DNA of 64,000 nucleotides, from assembly GCF_040802235.1 (NCBI RefSeq), contig NC_133169.1:46197034-46261033 (forward strand). Direction: 5' to 3'. This stretch comes from Manis javanica (taxonomy: Eukaryota > Chordata > Mammalia > Pholidota > Manidae). Below the pieces are notes generated by a model, which worked only from the letters and a program-made list of their open reading frames with translations, did not search any database and had not been told where the DNA came from. A program made the position numbers and the translations under genes. Positions 58,403-64,000 of this stretch are shown here, piece by piece. Numbering within the stretch: position 1 is the stretch's first letter; each line of letters begins with the position of its first letter.

Positions 58403-61400
58403 GTGTGTCTGTGATATCTCTGAGCATTGGGGATCTAAAAACTCTTCTAAAGATAAAGAGCAAGGATTCCTACTTGTGGGAGAGAAGGGGCAGGAAGGCT
58501 GGAGGGAGAAGTGTGGGTGCGCTGGTCTTTCTAAGGGAATAGATCATCTGAGGGTGAAGAGCAGGTTCCTGTCACTAGGTCCTTGTCTCTGTAGCGTAGG
58601 ACCTGTGTTCCCTACATCATGCCGCTCTGGGTTACTGTATCACAGATGTAGTGATTGATTACTATAACTTTTCTTATATAATGTATTTCCCTTTATTTCT
58701 TTTTTTACAAAACTGAGGGCATTTGTTAAGTAAGTGGATATTGTTATACATTTTCCAATAATACTTTTTCCAGTTTATGAAGAATGTGTGGCTCATAGAG
58801 GTAAGTAATTAGGAAAAAAGTTTGGGAACCTAAAATTGGAGGAGAGGGGATGAGAGTGTGAAGTCAGGTACAAAATGACTTGATTTCTTACATTGTCTCC
58901 AACATGAACACCTTTCTTTCATTGTCTCAGAACATAGAGATGTAAATGTGAGGCTCCTTTATGAAATGTAAGGAAGAAACCAGCAGGACACACACACCCA
59001 CTTGCACATATATGTACATACAATACCATTTAACCACAATGGTTGAATTGAGAAAGTTCGGTTCTTTCTAGAAAAAATGGAAAACTGAAATAGTTCTGAC
59101 TGTGAGGTTTAAAAAGTAAACAGATCCTATGAGGAAAAGCCAGTGCTCAGCAGCGGGAGGGAACAGTCCAGGACCAGGACCGAGGGTCCCTGTGGGGGCT
59201 CATAAAGGGAACGTGACATTTGGGGTTCAGCACACCCCAGTGGGGCCTTGGGGGGAGACTTGGAAAGTGAGTCTGTCTTCAATTCAACTTCAATACAAAT
59301 AGTGCATGTTCAGAGATATGTTTTGTGTAAACTATGAAGCATGTAAAACACATTCACACCAATTCGCACATACACACATATATAGCATAAGTAAGCCAAG
59401 GGGAAGACAGTAATTTCTAACCATGCCATTCTTAATATGTACCAGGTCTGAAAGCAACGGACGCTGCTGCTGCTGCTTCAGAGTTCCTCTCCTGTGTCCC
59501 TTGTGAGAACAAGCCTGCTGGTGCTGGTAAGGAGGGACTGTTGAATGGGATACAAAGGACAGTGGGGATCTAGGCCGAGCCCAGAGATGAACTGAGTGAC
59601 TCTGCTCATCAGTCAGCACAAGGCTGCACAGTACAGAAAGAAACTCAAGATGCTTCTCCATCTTCGTTAATATAACCCCCAGCAGAAGTAGTAAATTCCA
59701 AGGGAAAATATTTAGAAGGATTGGAGCGAGCCCAAGGAGACAAGGGGAGAGCAGTGAGTTATTTGAGGAAATGGTGGAAGAGGGCCTAAGGGGATGAGCT
59801 GTATCGGAGAAACATGGAAGAACATGTCGGTATGAACTGGGCAAGGACAGGTTATATTACCAAGAAGGTGTGACAGCACTAATAGCCTAAAGCAGGCCCA
59901 ACATCATAGGATCCTCAGGTCCTGACCTGAGTATAGACACACCTGGTACAAGACCCCAGCACAGAGGTACCTTCTCAGTTGATGTTCTCAAGTTCAACCC
60001 TATACAGACCCATCAGCACCCCCTTTGTTCATCATTCACTTCCTTGTCATCTTTCACATGCATCTAAGTTCTCTAATCTGTTTTTGTCCCAACCAAAGAC
60101 TGGTAATTCCTCTGATTACCAAAGTGCTGCATTAGTGGTCCCTATGTTTTAATGTTATGTAAATAGGAGTTCACAACACATGCTTTACGTCTACTTCTTT
60201 TCAGTCTCTGTATCTGTGTTTGTAATCATCATCTGTGTTGTATGTGACTATAGTTAATTCATTGTTGGCATATAGTGTCTTAATTGATTATACTTTTATG
60301 AGCATTTGGGTTACATTTCAGTCTAGGGTTACTCTAAAAGGAGATATTCTGAAAATTCTATTACATGTTTTTGCTATATGGACATACGTCTCTTTGGTGA
60401 ATGCCTCAGAGTTTAAGTGCTAGGCTTTAGTGTCCGTATTCTATCTCAACTCTTTAGACCTCAGTCTTTCAAGATTTTACTTTGTAATGCAATCACATGT
60501 TGCTCTACATTTATTCTTGCATGCTCTTTCCTGCGCCCTCATTTACTTTAGAATCAAACAGTTCTGTATTCTGGAAACTCATATATTCTTTCACTTACAG
60601 CCATTGATTCTCATATCCTTCTGTTCTTTCACTGTTACTTTAGATTTCACAGGTACATTAATTCCACTAGTCTCAAAGAGAATACTCCCAATAATTCTGT
60701 TGCACATCTAAGCCACCTAACAACATGTGAAATATGCACACACAAATCCATAATCGTAGGACACGCAGTCTGCACACATAGATATGTGCTGACCTAAAAC
60801 ACAGACACAAAGCACACACCATTCTCACGCACACAGGACTCACTTCATATTCAACTGTGCAAACACCAGATCAGTCACACATTAAACCCTAACCTAGTTT
60901 AAACCATCAGGTTAAGAATTTATGCACACAACACACATGACATTCATCACACCATTCTGCCACAATGTGTGCATGATGCACACACCTGACACATTCATCG
61001 GAGATGAAGGTCATTTTAATTCACTTAGGAAAAGTGAGCTTGGTCAGTAAAACAAAGACAGTGACTAATAATATAAAATAAATTCTGCAAAGATAAAAAT
61101 TCACCAATTGTTTCATGTGAGGTTGTAAATCTAGGAGGGGGAATGCAAAGGGCACACCCACACACAAAAAAATGGTAGAGGAAAGCAACTAGTACCAAAA
61201 GTCTTAAGCAAGGTGAGTGAGTGTGAGGAGCCTGGACTACAGGGTCCAGAGAGTAACCCAGAAATCTTTAATAGGCCCATTCTCTGTCCAAGCCAAAGGT
61301 AAATGTTTAGGACAAAATCAGTATTTCCATGAGGGAGGGAAAGTGGGGACAGTACATTAGGAGGAAGAGTAGGAGGGCACAGAATGGAACCAGCTGCTCT

Positions 61401-62552
61401 GCTACTTTGCTCCATTTTCCAGGAGTCTCAAAGCTCCAGGCATCAGGTACACCGCCTTGGTATTTGGAAGATGAAACTGTGGGTCCTGAGGGAAATGATG
61501 GACCCTGTGGATCCGAATACTACACGTCTGGCTCCTCTCTTGACTCAGCCTCTTGTGCTGGTGAGTAAAAGGGAAGAGCTGCTAAAGTGTAGGCCGAGCA
61601 GACCTGTAGAAATCTAGGTCAGTGTCTCTGCTCAGCCAGAGAGAAAGGTATACTTTGGGCCCAGTCACAGTCTCCTCCTCTGCAACTTGGGAGCCTAGGG
61701 CTCTGTTTCCATGCCATCAAAAGGAATTCATTTCAAATACTTCCTTAATTTAATCACATCTGCAGAGTCCCAATGGCCTCATAAGGTTAACATTCATAGG
61801 TTCTGGGGAATAGGATATGGGCGGGGGACCTTATTCAGACTGTGACAATGAAACATAATGTGTTTAACCCAATGACATATGTAGTCGGGTAAACCTAAGG
61901 AAAAAAAAACTTGGAAAAGCAAAAAAAACAAGAGTGGGTATATTCCTTTATTTTTCGTTCAATTTAACAGAGATCTTCAAGAAACAAAATCGTATTGGAG
62001 AGCCTGGTAATCTTCCCCAGAAGGAATTAGAAAATACCTCTACCTCAGATTACTCCTCCTCTCTATCTGACTACGAGAATAGCGGTAAGTAAAGATATTT
62101 AACCTGGAGGCGGGAAAGGGACGTGTGAGAATGGCCCAGAGATCAGCCTGAGATTCCCTGGTCGACTGGAGATAGAAGCTGATACAAACCCCTGTCCAGA
62201 CATGAGAGAACACAGAAAGATGACAATGTTTCTTTCTGCTCTCGGTGAGAGTCAATGCATGTACATAAGGCACAAGCTTGAGATTCAAGGGAAATCTCAG
62301 CAAGGACAAGTGCCCAAAAGTGCAGGGGTATCAGACAGGGGCCGTATTGGAAAAGGTAGCAAAGCTGACAGAGTGACAGAGAAACGGGCAGACTAACTCA
62401 GGCTGAACCTGGTCACAGTGTCACAAATCTCTCACAGCAAGCTGGAGGGAGCCAGAAAGGTCCAGAATGAAGCACCCACGCAGGAACCCGTAGTTTCCTC
62501 CTGTCTTACAGAGGAGAGCAAAGCTCCTTCATGTGCGTCCTCTTGTGCATGA
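58333..62552 (+). CDS. Candidate five-exon gene for a small basic/serine-rich protein, family unknown
   Basis: Joining 58333-58402, 59446-59526, 61423-61560, 61971-62084 and 62512-62552 gives 444 bases: ATG, 146 further sense codons and TGA, with no internal stop. All four introns are phase 1 and GT-AG. Donors are GGAG|GTGTGT, GCTG|GTAAGG, GCTG|GTGAGT and AGCG|GTAAGT. Acceptors follow pyrimidine-rich tracts, weakest at 59445, which has a good TTCTAAC branch-like word instead. The N-terminus MKRKRKRKH looks like a nuclear localisation signal. The rest is rich in Ser, Ala, Gly and acidic residues, with paired cysteines (SCVPC, SCASSCA at the C-terminus). There is no transmembrane segment or signal peptide. 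I do not recognise the family. Open phase-1 exons with consensus sites are hard to explain by chance, but no polyadenylation signal was seen and the true 5' end is unknown. Confidence 0.6.
59446..59526 (+). CDS. Candidate gene, exon B
   Basis: 81 bases, phase 1 at both ends, coding LKATD, five alanines from (GCT)5, then SEFLSCVPCENKPAGAG. The donor GTAAGG is strong. Because it is symmetric it could be skipped or duplicated without breaking the frame. Confidence 0.6.
60715..60985. repeat. Degenerate CA-rich low-complexity block 1
   Basis: Repeated CACAC and ACACA words separated by short variable spacers, unlike a simple microsatellite. It lies in the intron between exons B and C. Confidence 0.8.
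61423..61560 (+). CDS. Candidate gene, exon C
   Basis: 138 bases, phase 1 at both ends, coding SKLQASGTPPWYLEDETVG and further to SGSSLDSASCA. Acceptor TTTTCCAG and donor GTGAGT are near consensus. This is the most convincing exon. Two overlapping frames are open, and the one chosen is the only one that joins its neighbours. Confidence 0.65.
61715..61855 (-). mobile_element. MaLR-type LTR fragment, antisense
   Basis: 'cttccttaatttaatcacat', 'cccaatggcctcataagg' and 'gaccttattcagactgtgac' resemble the reverse complement of the start of an MLT1/MST-like LTR. It is short and diverged. Confidence 0.45.
61971..62084 (+). CDS. Candidate gene, exon D
   Basis: 114 bases, phase 1 at both ends, coding IFKKQNRIGEPGNLPQKELE and then a serine-rich part ending SSSLSDYENS. 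The acceptor follows 'tttcgttcaatttaacag' and the donor is a perfect GTAAGT. Confidence 0.62.
62512..62552 (+). CDS. Candidate gene, exon E (end)
   Basis: After a strong pyrimidine tract and CAG at 62509-62511 the frame reads EESKAPSCASSCA and stops with TGA at 62550. The last residues echo the SASCA end of exon C. A 3' UTR would follow, but no AATAAA was seen by 64000. Confidence 0.55.
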
Positions 62553-62589
62553 AGAGTGGCCGCAGATTTGAAAGCGGTCCCTCAGTTCT

Positions 62590-62835
62590 TGCCTCCACTC
62601 ACCTGCTGTCCTCATGAGCATACAGGCACGATACTCCATCACACTCGCAGCTGCTCACACTCACGCACACACCTAACTGGGCCATCTCATCTCTAGACTC
62701 ACAACCTAAACTTGTTGAAGAAACATGACAGGCACATACACATCAAACTATACTTGCCAAACTTGGTACGCACACGAGCTCTCTCAAAAAATAACACACA
62801 CTAAGTTTTCCCTTCCCCACAGCAACGTTACCCAC
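62590..62835. repeat. Degenerate CA-rich low-complexity block 2
   Basis: Same texture as block 1: many CACAC words with variable spacers, following exon E. The similarity suggests the local region was duplicated or shares a slippage-prone origin. Confidence 0.75.
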
Positions 62836-63304
62836 CAGACACACTCTAACCACCTAAAGGAGAAAGTGGATATATTTTGAGAAGTAAACATTGGGTTGCA
62901 GGCGTAACTGAAATTTTTAAACAGGGGAAGGGCTAAATGTGTGTGTTATTTTGTCAGGAATAATGATTTACCTACTTATTTACTTAAGTTTGTGAATTTA
63001 AAGGCATAATCTTTTTATTGGAAATGTAGAGGAAAGCTTTGTGTGGCTGATGAGGATGATAAGGAAGCTCACAAAGGTTGGACAGGATGAGTAGCTGAGC
63101 TGCTCAGCCCAATCCCTACTTTCCCTTCAAAAAGAGGAAAGGGCTTCAGGGCAGAGGAAGTAAGACTGAGACCTCTGTGGAGGGACAAATTGGGGGTGTG
63201 CTTTCAAGGATAGGACAGTTCCCCATGTGCACGCTGGGACAGCTGTGAGTGAGGCAGTGGGCTGTGCTGATAACAGTGTGGGAATTCAGTTACCACCTCT
63301 TCCC
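62836..63304. other. Spacer after the candidate gene
   Basis: No gene was recognised. Could hold further exons of the candidate gene, but no closed phase-1 exon was found by eye. Confidence 0.4.
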
Positions 63305-64000
63305 TAAAATCAGCACAAACTCTCACACACACACACACATATACCCTATATTCCTCCATACCAGGTACAGCCGCATTATTCCTTTTCACTTTCTCATATG
63401 CACACGCCTTCATTCCAGATGCGTCTTTCCCATTCTCTGCAAGTGTTACACAGATACACACTTGCGCCTTCCCTCCTCACGCAGTCATTCTCAGACTCTG
63501 CTGTCTACAGACTGACCCATAATAATGTACACCCTTTCACACAGGTAGCTTGTTTTAGCTCCCTCAGAGCCAGCGTACACGCTCAAAAACTCCTAATGCC
63601 CAGATGGGAATGCACTTTCATGTGCAGTCTTTCTTTTCCACATACCACCTCGCCCATAAAACCTTTAGCTCAAAGCCTTCAGCCCCTCAGGGAGCTGCGC
63701 TTCTGGGGAGCCCAGGCACACTTCCTCCAACACACTCTGTCTTAACTGTTTGACAATAAGAACGTGTACCACCCCTGTTCATGTGTATTGTCTCACCACA
63801 CACACATGTACACCGTCATTCAGCACCCCCTTACCTATGTGAGAAACACTCACCAGCTGTCCCAGAACATACACAGACCTCCACACCCTCATTCCCACAG
63901 AATCACACCACAAACATACTTCAGATAAAGTATACCACACACGGCATTCTTTGACTTCACATACATGTGTACCTGGGGGCCATGTGCACACATAGGAATA
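63305..64000. repeat. Degenerate CA-rich low-complexity block 3, with (AC)n
   Basis: Contains a pure (AC)n run at about 63322-63341 and then about 650 bases of CACAC-rich, pyrimidine-rich sequence to the window end. The open frames of 70-115 codons here come from the low-complexity composition. Confidence 0.8.

Noticed and set aside
59332..59844. 170-codon minus-strand open frame across exon B
   Set aside because: It overlaps the candidate exon antisense, contains a leucine/isoleucine stretch from local AT-rich DNA and a glutamine run from the CTG repeat, and shows no family motif or splice context.
1..64000. CRISPR arrays, bacterial operons, phage or plasmid features
   Set aside because: Repeats, splice signals, CpG islands and gene families are all vertebrate. 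The regular 28-bp array at 46247 has no unique spacers and is a minisatellite.

Overview
This window is vertebrate nuclear DNA and almost certainly mammalian. It holds dense layered LINE-1 (L1) debris, an ERVL-MaLR (MLT1-type) LTR, a MER5-type hAT fragment, a Tigger-like fragment, class I ERV-like LTRs, two dead olfactory receptor (OR) genes and three CpG-rich islands in an AT-rich background. The younger L1 copies share a 3' UTR type I associate with laurasiatherian mammals. No lineage-specific SINE of the Alu, CAN, Bov or ERE kind was recognised, which would fit a SINE-poor lineage such as pangolins. That species guess is inference only.

Layout: 1-2.7 kb, L1 pieces. 3.1-4.1 kb, OR pseudogene 1 (single-base indels). 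4.9-8.3 kb, nested antisense and sense L1. 8.3-11.1 kb, AT-rich DNA without recognisable genes. 11.1-11.7 kb, a GC-rich LTR-like element. 12.6-16.8 kb, layered L1. 17.8-18.0 kb, a MER5-type element. 19.4-20.4 kb, a minus-strand PAWR (Par-4) retrocopy joined to a CpG-rich block. 20.9-26.7 kb, L1 pieces, one with a perfect 15-bp target-site duplication. 26.7-27.3 kb, a Tigger-like fragment split by an LTR-like insert. 27.5-30.8 kb, the longest L1 copy. 30.8-37.7 kb, old antisense L1. 38.8-39.7 kb, OR pseudogene 2. 41-45 kb, more L1. 45-51 kb, three antisense LTRs, a CpG island and a second antisense L1. 53.6-54.3 kb, a third CpG island with a CTCF-like site just downstream. 56-57.2 kb, an MLT1 LTR and an L1 fragment. 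58.1-62.6 kb, a candidate multi-exon gene, followed by CA-rich low-complexity DNA.

Two items stand out. First, 46247-46641 is a tandem array of 14 units with a nearly constant 28-bp period. Each unit carries or degenerates from the YY1 motif CAAGATGGCGGC, inside a CpG island. Arrays of this kind are known at imprinted and X-inactivation control regions. Second, 58333-62552 contains five exon-like segments with consensus splice sites. Every junction is phase 1, and together they give a closed 147-codon frame that I could not assign to a family. Only that gene looks potentially functional; the OR genes, the PAWR copy and all L1 frames are broken.
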